NCBI RefSeq assembly: GCF_008086165.1
Contig: NZ_VSKL01000005.1
Location: 186,001-250,000, forward strand
DNA: 64,000 nt
From: Algorimicrobium algoritergicola
GTDB lineage: Bacteria > Bacteroidota > Bacteroidia > Flavobacteriales > Flavobacteriaceae
Direction: 5' to 3'
In this document: positions 8,743-16,813 of the stretch, one piece after another
Layout of the letters: each line of letters begins with the position of its first letter
Position numbering within the stretch: position 1 is the first letter of the stretch
The notes under the pieces: model-generated
Told to the model about the DNA's origin: nothing
The model's database searches: none
Seen by the model: the letters and a program-made list of their open reading frames with translations, nothing else
Made by a program: the position numbers and the translations under genes

Positions 8743-9804
8743 TTAAAATGATCCATTATCCACATCTTTTATAAATTGTATCAATCCAGAGAAATAAGCT
8801 TCAGGATCGTCATATTGAGATATATGTCCTGATTCTGTGGTTAAACTTCTGCCGTTTTGTACTTGGGTACTCATCCATTCTATGTATTTAGGATCCATGG
8901 TGTCATACGTACCACCAATCATTAAAGTGGGAATTTTCAGTTCAGGTAAGCGATTAGAAATATCCCAACCTTTTAACGAGGCATTTCCAGTGACTCCAAA
9001 TTCGCTATAGCCTTGCATGTATATGTAAATGTTTGGATTGAGATGTGAAAAACTACGATTGATAAATTCTGGCCATTCATCTAAAGGCATATGTAAGACG
9101 TGTTTGGTGTAGTAATGCTGTGTGACCAATTCTGTATATCGTGGATTGCCAAAATCTTTCTTGGCTTCCATAGCTTTGATTTCTTTATAAATTTCTGGAG
9201 GTAATTGCGGTCCTAAAACATCTGCCGCATATTTTTCATATTCAGGAAAGCTTGCCATCATATTTGAAATGATTAAACCTTTTAAATTATCTTGATGTTT
9301 CAATGCGTATTCCATCGCTAACATTCCACCCCAAGATTGTCCAAGTAAGTAAAAATTATCTTTGTCAAGACTCAAGGCTTTTCGAACCTGTTCAACTTCA
9401 TCCACAAAATGCTCAATCGTCCAAAGAGTTGAATCGTTTGGTTTATCGCTATGATAACTATCCAATTGATCATAATAGATGTATTCAATTTCTTCGTTTG
9501 GTAAGTAGCCATCAAAATTTTCAAAAAATTCGTGAGTGCCACCTGGTCCTCCATGAAGTAATAACACTTTCATTTTCGGGTTATTTCCCACGCGTTTTGT
9601 CCAAACGTTAAAAGTGCCTTTAGGGGTTTTAATAGGAATCATTTTAATGCCTCCCGTTTTTTGATCGTCACTATTGGAATAATCGAAATATGAAGATTTA
9701 ATTTCGGTTTTGGTGGTTGTTGTGCTCGTTTTTTCGGCTTGTTTTTCACCACAGCTTAAAATAAATGTTGCTGAAAGAATGAGAAGATAAATTGATTTTT
9801 TCAT
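8743..9804 (-). CDS. Lipoprotein alpha/beta hydrolase, proline iminopeptidase family
   Basis: This 353-residue protein begins with a lipoprotein signal (lipobox ILSC, Cys18), so it is probably anchored in an outer or inner membrane leaflet. The hydrolase core shows the oxyanion-hole HGGPGG (residues 84-89), the nucleophile elbow GQSWGG (Ser157), a late Asp in GTYDTMD and a catalytic His in SGHISQYDD. HGGPG with GQSWGG is characteristic of proline iminopeptidases and tricorn-interacting F1 peptidases, which release N-terminal residues, commonly Pro, from peptides. The actual substrate is not shown. It lies 79 bp upstream of the ABC ATPase gene, in the same orientation. Confidence 0.88.
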   Translation of the reverse strand: MKKSIYLLILSATFILSCGEKQAEKTSTTTTKTEIKSSYFDYSNSDDQKTGGIKMIPIKTPKGTFNVWTKRVGNNPKMKVLLLHGGPGGTHEFFENFDGYLPNEEIEYIYYDQLDSYHSDKPNDSTLWTIEHFVDEVEQVRKALSLDKDNFYLLGQSWGGMLAMEYALKHQDNLKGLIISNMMASFPEYEKYAADVLGPQLPPEIYKEIKAMEAKKDFGNPRYTELVTQHYYTKHVLHMPLDEWPEFINRSFSHLNPNIYIYMQGYSEFGVTGNASLKGWDISNRLPELKIPTLMIGGTYDTMDPKYIEWMSTQVQNGRSLTTESGHISQYDDPEAYFSGLIQFIKDVDNGSF

Positions 9805-9932
9805 TTTGGTTGGTTTATTACTTTCTTGAAAGTTAATCAGTTATTGGCTTATTTATGCTTTTTTAAATTATTTTCTTTAAATAAAACGAATGAACAGATG
9901 GAGCAAACCACACATCCGATTTAAATAGGCTT

Positions 9933-10211
9933 TTAGTGTTCTACTTGTATGGAAACTGTAATTGGGTCTATTACGGTATGCTTTTTTTTAAAAACTTCAG
10001 TAGCTGGATCATTTAAAATAGCTTGAAACTTAACCATATCTGTGACTTCGATTGTCATAGCTACAGAATTGGGATCATCAGTATCTTGGAACGTTTTAAT
10101 GCCTGATATGGCAGGTTTAAATATATCAAGTCTGTCTTGATGGCCTTTAAGCCATGTGTCAAAACTTCCTACTTTGTGTCTGGTTACGATTGTTGTTTTC
10201 ATATTTTTCAT
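9933..10211 (-). CDS. Small alpha-beta-barrel protein of unknown function
   Basis: This protein of 92 residues (89 from the second ATG at 10202) has no signal peptide. Its pattern of TTIVTRHKVGSFDTWLKGH, a helix, then a strand with SVAMTIEVTDM and a VFKKKHTVIDP helix suggests a ferredoxin-like fold. This is the dimeric alpha-beta barrel type seen in EthD, Dabb and antibiotic-biosynthesis monooxygenase families. No catalytic residues can be assigned. It sits between the alpha/beta hydrolase and an NTF2-fold gene in a run of small metabolic-looking genes. The upstream gap contains a GC-rich palindrome and AGGT repeats. Confidence 0.6.
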   Translation of the reverse strand: MKNMKTTIVTRHKVGSFDTWLKGHQDRLDIFKPAISGIKTFQDTDDPNSVAMTIEVTDMVKFQAILNDPATEVFKKKHTVIDPITVSIQVEH

Positions 10212-10243
10212 ATTTAAATAGTTTTGCCTACTCTCATCGGTTT

Positions 10244-10280
10244 CCTGCCTGCCGTCAGGTAGGTAGGTAGGTAGGTAGGC
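10244..10280. repeat. GC-rich palindrome followed by six AGGT/AGGC units
   Basis: CCTGCCTGCCGTCAGGTAGG forms a palindrome, and its right arm continues as a 4-bp tandem array (AGGT x5 then AGGC, 10257-10280). The palindrome's reverse complement resembles the island at 3231-3251. The tetranucleotide array probably arose by slippage of the palindrome's own AGGT edge. It lies in the gap between two co-oriented minus-strand genes, where it would be transcribed and could fold. Confidence 0.65.
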
Positions 10281-10296
10281 TTACCTGGTTTTTATT

Positions 10297-10704
10297 TTAC
10301 TTCATCTCCGCATCAGCTAATTTTTTGGTGTCTACATACTGTTGAAATGCAATTACTTTCCCATCCTTTAATGTCCACAAATGTGCGGCTTGCGCATTAT
10401 ATGCTTTACTGGTTTCTTTATTTTTAGCATCATACCTTAACGTAGCTAGAACCTGATTGTTACTCATGTCGTGAAGCTTGATGTTAGCTAGGTTGAAATA
10501 GTCATGATTAGCTCCAAGACGTGCAAAAACCCCATTTAAAATAGCATCTGGACCAATGTATGGATTGCCATCTGCCATAGAGTTACTTTCAGCTTCATTC
10601 CATTCTATTTTAGGATTCATAGAACCCAATACCGTTGGCATATCGCCTGTGGCGAATGCATTATACATAGTGTCAATGATTTGGGTGTTTTGATTATTTT
10701 TCAT
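10297..10704 (-). CDS. NTF2-like (SnoaL-type) small protein
   Basis: This 135-residue cytosolic protein has the NTF2/SnoaL cone pattern. It opens with an N-terminal helix (IDTMYNAFATGD) and the MNPKIEWNEAES strand, with the typical 'GpdaIlngvFarl' turn (YIGPDAILNGV). It closes with the beta-sheet segments VLATLRYDAKNK, QAAHLWTLKDGKVIAFQQYVDT. SnoaL-like proteins include ketosteroid isomerases, polyketide cyclases and many orphan enzymes; none of the catalytic residues can be named with confidence. It is one of at least three NTF2-type genes in 10-17 kb (also 15051-15473, broken, and 16239-16754). Confidence 0.8.
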   Translation of the reverse strand: MKNNQNTQIIDTMYNAFATGDMPTVLGSMNPKIEWNEAESNSMADGNPYIGPDAILNGVFARLGANHDYFNLANIKLHDMSNNQVLATLRYDAKNKETSKAYNAQAAHLWTLKDGKVIAFQQYVDTKKLADAEMK

Positions 10705-10843
10705 GTGTTTATTTTTATTGTTTTTTTAATGGTCACATGCTGTTCGCTTTTAATCATTCCTACAGATGATAACGCTTTTAGCATGCTCGTTTCATAATTC
10801 TTGATTTTAGTTTATGTTTTTTTTAATTGTAATTTATTTTAGA

Positions 10844-12397
10844 TTACTCTTCTCTCGGTAAGCGTAAATCTCTTTGTGCAATTTGATATACCAACGCTGC
10901 AATGACTGTCGCGTTAATCATCATATCGCGTTCTGGAACATATTCTAATGCATCTAAATTTGTGTGATGCGTTACTGTACTATAGTTTAAAGGGTCTTGA
11001 ATGATTTGAAATCCTGGAATTTTGTAATAATCAAATACATCATGATCTGTAAAATTGGTGTTTTGAATGGTTAAATTATTAACATCTAAATACGAATAAG
11101 TTTCTAACATGTTTTCAAAAATGGGTCTGACTGCTTCGTTTCCTTGTAAATAAATACCTCGCATCTGTCCAGCGCCATTATCCATATTTAAGTATGCAGA
11201 GATTTTTTCAACCTCCTTTTTCCGAGTCGTTTCTTTTGCTTTTCCATAGTGATTTTCAGCATACGACATAGAACCTAAATACCCTTGTTCTTCGCCTCCC
11301 CAAAGTGCAATTCTAATCGTGCGTTTTGGTTTTAATCCAGATGCTTTAATAATTCGCATCACTTCCATCATAACAGCAGAGCCTGCGCCATTATCTGTTG
11401 CTCCAGAAGCTGGATGCCAAGAATCAAAATGTGCTCCAATCATGACCACTTCATCTTTTAATTTTAAATCTGACCCTGTAATTTCTGCGATAATATTGAC
11501 ATTGTTTTTAGGGTTTAGATATAATTCAGAATCTAAATGGAATTTAATTTTTGGCGTAATTCCTCTAGCGTTTAAGCGTTTTAATTTTCCGAAACTTTCT
11601 GGCGAAATGGCAAAATAGGGTACAGGCTTTTCATGGCTTTCTCTAAAATTGTACGTGCCACTTGGATGAATAACACCAGGAAAAAATGGCGTTGTTCCTA
11701 AAATACTTAAAGCGCCTTCTGCTTTTAAAAAGGCGAAAAAAGCATCGTCTTTCCTCATAAAAGTCTCAAAAACAACCTCTAAATCTTCAATTAAATTTAG
11801 ATCTCCTGCTGATGAGCCTAATGGATTATTCGGTACAGGTAAAATCGATTTTTCGGCTGTCTCGATTTGGTTTTCCGTAAATCGTGTTGCAAGGGCATTA
11901 AATAGCATGTTTTGTTCTGGTGCTGACCCTATCAATATGGTTTTTCCATTTAGTTTTCCATGCCATTGTTTTTTAATTTGTTCTAAATTAGACCAGTTTT
12001 CAATCCATATCATATCGCCAATTTGTACACCATTGGAACTTTCTGTCCAAGCATACGGATAAGCTTGTATTTTCATATAAGCAGGTTCTGTCATTTCTAC
12101 ATTGAAAGATTTGACTTCCCAACCCATACAATCATCACAATAGTTTTCGAAGTAAACTTTATCAACTCCCCAGCTTTCTATGGTTTTCTTTGCCCATTCT
12201 GCAGCTGTGTAATATTGATTTGTTCCAGTTAAACGAGGGCCATAAACATCAGACAGATCTGAAATAAGACTCATGACTTGCGATTTCTGAAAACCTTCGG
12301 TATTAATTTTAGAAAGTGCTTGCGGCAGTGTTTGGCTGGTAGCAACGTATCCTATGAAAAGGAATGTTGCGATAAGAGTTTTTGATGTGATTTTCAT
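10844..12397 (-). CDS. Exported M28 family metallopeptidase, carboxypeptidase Q-like
   Basis: This is a ~517-residue protein. I chose the ATG at 12397 because it is followed directly by a signal peptide (MKITSKTLIATFLFIGYVATSQ); the frame is open 10 codons further upstream. The catalytic domain has the zinc-ligand signatures IGAHFDSW (His, Asp), SGATDNGAGSAV (bridging Asp), and GGEEQGYLGS (general-base and ligand Glu). It ends with LNMDNGAG and a final His in TVTHHTNLD. A protease-associated (PA) insert probably occupies residues ~120-290. Such enzymes cleave small peptides in the periplasm or outside the cell. It is followed downstream by the NTF2-like gene and preceded, 37 bp upstream, by the RidA lipoprotein gene. 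Confidence 0.9.
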   Translation of the reverse strand: MKITSKTLIATFLFIGYVATSQTLPQALSKINTEGFQKSQVMSLISDLSDVYGPRLTGTNQYYTAAEWAKKTIESWGVDKVYFENYCDDCMGWEVKSFNVEMTEPAYMKIQAYPYAWTESSNGVQIGDMIWIENWSNLEQIKKQWHGKLNGKTILIGSAPEQNMLFNALATRFTENQIETAEKSILPVPNNPLGSSAGDLNLIEDLEVVFETFMRKDDAFFAFLKAEGALSILGTTPFFPGVIHPSGTYNFRESHEKPVPYFAISPESFGKLKRLNARGITPKIKFHLDSELYLNPKNNVNIIAEITGSDLKLKDEVVMIGAHFDSWHPASGATDNGAGSAVMMEVMRIIKASGLKPKRTIRIALWGGEEQGYLGSMSYAENHYGKAKETTRKKEVEKISAYLNMDNGAGQMRGIYLQGNEAVRPIFENMLETYSYLDVNNLTIQNTNFTDHDVFDYYKIPGFQIIQDPLNYSTVTHHTNLDALEYVPERDMMINATVIAALVYQIAQRDLRLPREE

Positions 12398-12433
12398 GGT
12401 TTTATATTTAATGTTTTTCATTTGCATTAATCA

Positions 12434-12955
12434 TTATTGCGTCTTGTGTACTTCCAATTCTATCTCAATCATAAATTCTGGAATTGCCAACTCTTTAACA
12501 CCAAGCCAAGAACCCGTAGGAAATTGTTTTTTATAGATTTCTGTTCTGTAACCTGCAAATTCTAAAAACTTGGCCATATCAGTTGTGAATACGTTTTCCA
12601 CGACTACATCGTCAAATGTGCAGCCATAATGTTTTAATATTTTATATAGATCAGCATAACAGTTTTTCATTTGTTGTTCTAAATCGCCAATGGCAGTAGG
12701 GTTTCCTTCGTCATCCATACTAACAGCACCAGAGACTTTAATAGAATTTCCAATTTTTACAGCATGCGTGTAACCATAAGCCTTTTCTACTTCTGGACGC
12801 AGTAGAAAATAGTCTGGTGTTTCATTTGCAACAACGGTTTCAGTGGATACTGGTTTTTCTACGGTTGTTTCCGTTTTGGTTTTCTTGTTACAGCTTGATA
12901 TTGAAATAGCAGTCACTAAAGCAATTACCAATAGTGTAAATTTTGTTGTTCTCAT
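12434..12955 (-). CDS. RidA-family lipoprotein
   Basis: This 173-residue protein has a lipoprotein signal (lipobox ISSC, Cys22) and a Thr/Glu-rich linker before a RidA/YjgF-type domain (about residues 50-170). Family marks include VKIGNSIKVSGAVSMDDEG, the helix LEQQMKNCYADLYKILKHYGCTFDDVV with the VFTTDM strand, and a C-terminal PTGSWLGVKELAIPEFMIEIE. The canonical RidA catalytic Arg in the 'RA/PR' position is replaced by VKELAIPEFMIE, so deaminase activity on reactive enamines is uncertain. Membrane anchoring is unusual for RidA, which is normally cytosolic. It is transcribed with the M28 peptidase and methyltransferase genes. Confidence 0.82.
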   Translation of the reverse strand: MRTTKFTLLVIALVTAISISSCNKKTKTETTVEKPVSTETVVANETPDYFLLRPEVEKAYGYTHAVKIGNSIKVSGAVSMDDEGNPTAIGDLEQQMKNCYADLYKILKHYGCTFDDVVVENVFTTDMAKFLEFAGYRTEIYKKQFPTGSWLGVKELAIPEFMIEIELEVHKTQ

Positions 12956-12984
12956 ATTTATTCGATTTAATGATTATATGAATT

Positions 12985-14031
12985 TTATAGTTTATAAGCA
13001 ATTGCAGCACTGGATGGTCCTGCCAAAGGCATTAATTCTGTAGTTGAGAAACCTGCTTTTTTTGCCCATTTATTGAAATCGGAGAACGTGTAATTAAAAC
13101 CATCGCCTGTTTCTATAAGCATATTTAGGCTCATCATTAAGCCAAAGACATTTTCTTTTCGCTGGTCATCAATAACATGTTCAATGGCAATAAAAACGCC
13201 TCCTTTTGGTAAAGCATCATAGGCCGTTTTCATGAGTTTAATTTTTGTTTCTTCATCCCAATCATGTAGTATATTTCCCATGGTTACAATGTCTGATTTT
13301 GGTAATGCATCTTTAAAAAAGTCACCATTCGTCACTTTTACTTGTTCTGTCATTTTAAATTTTTGTACCGTCTCTTTCGCCATAAATTCCAACGCAGGTA
13401 AATCAAACGTTGTACATTTTATGTGTGGATTGTGTTTGGCAATCATAACAGAGAGCACACCTGCTGAACCTCCAGCATCTACAAGCGTTTTGTAGTTTGA
13501 AAAGTCGAATTTTTCTGCCAAGGCTATAAAGTTGCCCATTTGCACACCTGTCATACCATCGACGAATTTTTTGAACATTTCAGGATCTTTACTTATAAAA
13601 TCGAAAATGTTCTCGCCATTATCTTTTATTTCATGTTGAATCAAACCGGTTTTTAATCCATTATCGAGTTTTGCCCAAACATTCCAGCCTTGTTCATTCT
13701 GCATTTCAAGAATGCCTCCAATGTAGGATGGTTTGTCTTTGTCTAAAAAAATAGCTGTATCCACAGTATTAGAATAGTGTGCAGTTTCTAAAAGACCTTC
13801 ACGTTCTAAAAAGCTCAAACCGGTTAGGCAATCTAAAAAATCATACAGGTTTCTGTCGCTGCATTTTAATTCTAAAATATTTTTGATGGCTTTTGCAGAC
13901 ATCGATCCGTGTTTCGCTAAATGGGTGAATAATTGAAAATTTACGGCAGTCAATAAAACTTTTGATGCCCAAAATCCTGTTCCCATTTGTAGGATTGCGG
14001 CTGGTGTTGGTTGTATTGTTGTGGTTTCCAT
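12985..14031 (-). CDS. SAM-dependent methyltransferase, hydroxyneurosporene/ASMT-like O-methyltransferase type
   Basis: This 348-residue protein has an N-terminal winged-helix dimerisation domain (about 15-90, AILQMGTGFWASKVLLTAVNF then LFTHLAKHG) and a class I methyltransferase domain. The AdoMet-binding motif I is LVDAGGSAGVLS, followed by TFDLPALEFMA (motif II) and VTNGDFFKDALPKSDIVTMGNILHDWDEE, which holds the HDW(D/N)DE signature with the likely catalytic His. The family methylates hydroxyl groups on aromatic or isoprenoid metabolites. The acceptor is unknown. Its place beside an NAD-dependent epimerase/dehydrogenase gene suggests a small-molecule modification pathway. Confidence 0.87.
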   Translation of the reverse strand: METTTIQPTPAAILQMGTGFWASKVLLTAVNFQLFTHLAKHGSMSAKAIKNILELKCSDRNLYDFLDCLTGLSFLEREGLLETAHYSNTVDTAIFLDKDKPSYIGGILEMQNEQGWNVWAKLDNGLKTGLIQHEIKDNGENIFDFISKDPEMFKKFVDGMTGVQMGNFIALAEKFDFSNYKTLVDAGGSAGVLSVMIAKHNPHIKCTTFDLPALEFMAKETVQKFKMTEQVKVTNGDFFKDALPKSDIVTMGNILHDWDEETKIKLMKTAYDALPKGGVFIAIEHVIDDQRKENVFGLMMSLNMLIETGDGFNYTFSDFNKWAKKAGFSTTELMPLAGPSSAAIAYKL

Positions 14032-14108
14032 TATTTTTAATTATTTAGTATTTAAAATTTTAATTCTGCTTTTGTTCAATTGATTAATGCATTTTTAACA
14101 GCAGTTTA

Positions 14109-15047
14109 TTAAGAATTATATTCCTTTAAAGTTGACATTACAGAATTAAACGGTAATCCCAAATCATGTTCAGCAAGTTGGTTTTGATAAATTATTTTTG
14201 GTAGGTTTTCAGGTGCTTGATTGTTTAGCATCAAGTTGATATCTGAAACAGGATACGTTTCGCTGCTCAATAAATAGTTTTTGCCATGTAACCCAGAAAT
14301 AGTGGCTGCTTTATACGCGGCAATTGCTACATCTGTTACATTAACAACTGCCATTTCCGCATTGGTATCATAAAGCATTTGGATAAACGGATTGGGAGCT
14401 AAATTGTTTTTTATTAAATACTGTAAACCTGTTGAGGTAGAATCTTCTCGTTGTGACATGGATTTTCCAAAAACGGCAACTGGAGACAGACTTGTAATTT
14501 CTACGTTGGCGTTTGGATGGGCTTTTATAAAACTATTTACGGTTTGATTGGCCAGAAATTTTGCCTGTGCGTAAGGATGACTTTCTTCACTAAAAAAAGG
14601 CGTGTCTTTTTCATTAAAAGTATCTGATGCCATTTTGTTACCAGGCGGTAAGGGAAAGTTTGTATTATATGCAGCAACTGATGCCATGATGACCACTTTT
14701 TTAATGGTAGAAACTTTATTAATAACTTCTAGAAAATTTTCGGTGCCTTTAATGGTTGGATCAAATAATTCCGTTTTGGCATCTTTAAAGTCCAATTGAA
14801 ATGGTGTGCCACCATGAATGACAATATCACAGTTTGAAACAAACTGTTTTAATTGATTTTTGTCTCTTACATCCAATTCGCTAATATGTAAGTTTTCAGC
14901 ATTTTTTAAATTCATTAAATGCTGATATTTACTTTCATTGGAAATATCTGTTGTAGAAGCTTTTACCTCAAAACCATTTTCTAAAAATGTTTTGGTAATG
15001 TGGCTTCCTATAAACCCTGAACCGCCGATGATGCCTACTTTTTTCAT
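14109..15047 (-). CDS. NAD(P)-dependent epimerase/dehydratase-type short-chain dehydrogenase
   Basis: This 312-residue extended short-chain dehydrogenase has nucleotide-binding motif GIIGGSGFIGSH (residues ~5-16), an acidic segment LDVRDKNQ, and IVIHGGTPF in place of the usual NxAA turn. The YAQAK pair (near residue 165) provides the catalytic Tyr and Lys; upstream Ser sits in MASVAAYNT. The organisation is closest to dihydroflavonol reductase/cinnamoyl-CoA reductase-like enzymes rather than sugar epimerases. The substrate is unknown. It lies immediately downstream of a decayed NTF2-like gene and upstream of the methyltransferase gene. Confidence 0.85.
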   Translation of the reverse strand: MKKVGIIGGSGFIGSHITKTFLENGFEVKASTTDISNESKYQHLMNLKNAENLHISELDVRDKNQLKQFVSNCDIVIHGGTPFQLDFKDAKTELFDPTIKGTENFLEVINKVSTIKKVVIMASVAAYNTNFPLPPGNKMASDTFNEKDTPFFSEESHPYAQAKFLANQTVNSFIKAHPNANVEITSLSPVAVFGKSMSQREDSTSTGLQYLIKNNLAPNPFIQMLYDTNAEMAVVNVTDVAIAAYKAATISGLHGKNYLLSSETYPVSDINLMLNNQAPENLPKIIYQNQLAEHDLGLPFNSVMSTLKEYNS

Positions 15048-15050
15048 GTC

Positions 15051-15473
15051 CTATTGTTTTGCTAATTTGTTGTCTATTTTGTCATTTTTTCTCCATAAAT
15101 GCCGGAATTTAGTTGTTATAAACTCACATTCCGTTGGTTGTCTTCCTGATAATTCTCTAGTAACTTGAATGATATGATCTTGAATTACCTCCATTTTTAA
15201 ATTACGCACTTCTACTTGTGTCCACTAGTTTTCAATGACCTCATTTAATGTAATCGTGTTTCTTTTCTATTTTTCAGGAACTGAACTATTAGTAAGTAAT
15301 TTTTAATTTGGTATTAATATTTTAAGTGTTTCAGCTGTTGGCATGTTATGAGATAAGGCATCATAAAAAGCCCTTAATTGCGTTTTGTCAGATTTGGTAA
15401 TAGCTGATTGCGCATAAGAGCTATAAAAGCCCAATGGCATAAACAGAAATATTATTGTTTTATAGTATTTCAT
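15051..15473 (-). pseudogene. Exported NTF2/SnoaL-like gene with three in-frame stops
   Basis: From the ATG at 15473 a signal peptide (MKYYKTIIFLFMPLGFYSSYAQ) leads into KTQLRAFYDALSHNMPTAETLKILIPN, which resembles the start of SnoaL-type ester cyclases. A TAA at 15305-15303 interrupts it. The same frame continues without a frameshift through TNSSVPEK, TAG, KRNTITLNEVIEN, TAG and then WTQVEVRNLKMEVIQDHIIQV, ending at the stop at 15051. The middle and end segments fit the beta-sheet half of the same fold. The most economical reading is one decayed gene with three nonsense mutations. An internal ATG at 15194 could still give a 47-residue fragment. The function of the ancestor is a guess from fold resemblance. 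Confidence 0.6.
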
Positions 15474-15646
15474 AATTAATAGCTTTTTAATGTTGAATAA
15501 AAGCAGGTAGAAAAGAATGCATTCGCCACATAAGGGTAATAATAACTTCACTAAAACTAATTTTGACGAGCCTCTATAAATTCCCTCTAAAAATTTTATC
15601 TACCTGTTTGTTTTTATTGTGAGATTTACTCCAAGACTTTTTAAGT

Positions 15647-15946
15647 CTATTTCTTTTTTCTACTTTTAAATGCCCAGCTTGTATTTTTCATAACATTGGA
15701 CATGTCATAATAATACCGAATCATGGAAACCATGGCTTTATCTTTTTTAACCACATCATCTTCTTTGGCGTTGCTTATTTCAGAAGAATCTGCAAGTAGG
15801 TTTCTTTCATGAGATTTATTTCTATAGTTTTTAATTAAAGTTTCACACGTTTTAACTTTTACCAATTTTTGATGAACTGGTTTTTCCAACTTATCACAAC
15901 TGATACTTAAAATAAAAACTAGCCCGAATAGAAAACTATATTTCAT
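15647..15946 (-). CDS. Small lipoprotein of unknown function
   Basis: The protein is about 99 residues from the ATG at 15946, chosen because a lipoprotein signal (KYSFLFGLVFILSISC, lipobox SISC) follows at once; the frame stays open 18 codons further upstream but that extension is not signal-like. The mature part is basic and helical (HQKLVKVKTCETLIKNYRN, then KDKAMVSMIRYYYDMSNVMK) and ends KSRKKK. No family is recognised. It lies between the decayed NTF2-like gene and a second NTF2-like lipoprotein gene and probably belongs to the same transcript. Confidence 0.55.
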   Translation of the reverse strand: MKYSFLFGLVFILSISCDKLEKPVHQKLVKVKTCETLIKNYRNKSHERNLLADSSEISNAKEDDVVKKDKAMVSMIRYYYDMSNVMKNTSWAFKSRKKK

Positions 15947-16238
15947 AATATTTAGCTTTTTGTAAATTATTATCTTGTTAGAATTCAATAAGTTTGACAC
16001 GTTATACCAACATTCAAAAATTAGAAAAACCTCCTGTGTTTTTAATAAATCTTGTTAAACTATAAAACATGTCGGTTGAGAAAAAAGCTCACTTGTTAGT
16101 AGGCAACGAAAATGCCTTGTAAATAATAGACAAACAAATACATTGGTTTAAATTCCCTACTTTATTCCCCACGCTAATGTTTAATTTACTTGAATTCTCA
16201 TGATTCACTTATGAGTTATGCCGGTGATTTATAGGTCA

Positions 16239-16754
16239 TTATTCACTTGGAACTGGCTTGTTTTTAGCTATTTCCATTTGTTGTAAATCCAGAGCTAATT
16301 TTGATATATCCCAATAGCCTACCTCTCTGACTATTTTGCCATTTAGAAAACGGGCTGTAATATGTGCTGGAATTGTATATTCCTTATTATTTTCTTTTAA
16401 ACGCGCTTTCCAATCTCCCCAGAAATTCACCCAAGTTTCACCTTCATCTGTAATTACCATTTCATATTCGACATCTTCAGGGTTATATTTCCAGGAATGA
16501 AACAGGCTCGCATCTTTTTTATTTTGTGCAATTTCTTGATCAATAGTTTTGGCAAATTCTAGAGTTGTATTGCTCATAATTTTGGCCGTATCTGCATAAT
16601 GCGATTTGTATGTTGCCCAATCTTGCTTTTGATATGCATCTATTACTTGTTTGAACGAGTCTATTTCTGGAGATTGCATGGTATATCGCTTTTCTGTTTG
16701 CTCACATGCTGTACATAGGATTATTGCAAACCCTATTAAGAATAGTTTTTTCAT
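16239..16754 (-). CDS. NTF2-like lipoprotein
   Basis: This 171-residue protein starts with a lipoprotein signal (LFLIGFAIILCTAC, Cys17). The mature part fits an NTF2/SnoaL cone: helices FKQVIDAYQKQDWATYKSHYAD and FAKTIDQEIAQNKK, then strands VEYEMVITDEGETWVNFWGDW, IPAHITARFLNGKIVREVGYWDI. The last block matches the common 'h..FrngKIvr...yWD' ending of the fold. Its catalytic role is unknown; anchoring outside the cytosol suggests ligand binding or envelope chemistry. The pattern recurs in this neighbourhood (10297-10704 and the broken 15051-15473). Confidence 0.75.
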   Translation of the reverse strand: MKKLFLIGFAIILCTACEQTEKRYTMQSPEIDSFKQVIDAYQKQDWATYKSHYADTAKIMSNTTLEFAKTIDQEIAQNKKDASLFHSWKYNPEDVEYEMVITDEGETWVNFWGDWKARLKENNKEYTIPAHITARFLNGKIVREVGYWDISKLALDLQQMEIAKNKPVPSE

Positions 16755-16813
16755 ATTATTTAATTTATAATTGAAACCTACTGGATTGTTTCCGGTAGGT
16801 TTCAGTTTGGTTG

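Noticed and set aside
15303-15551. Intact 82-residue protein
   Set aside because: The signal peptide begins only at the ATG at 15473, and sequence continues in frame past the stop, so this is the first part of a decayed gene, not a complete small protein.
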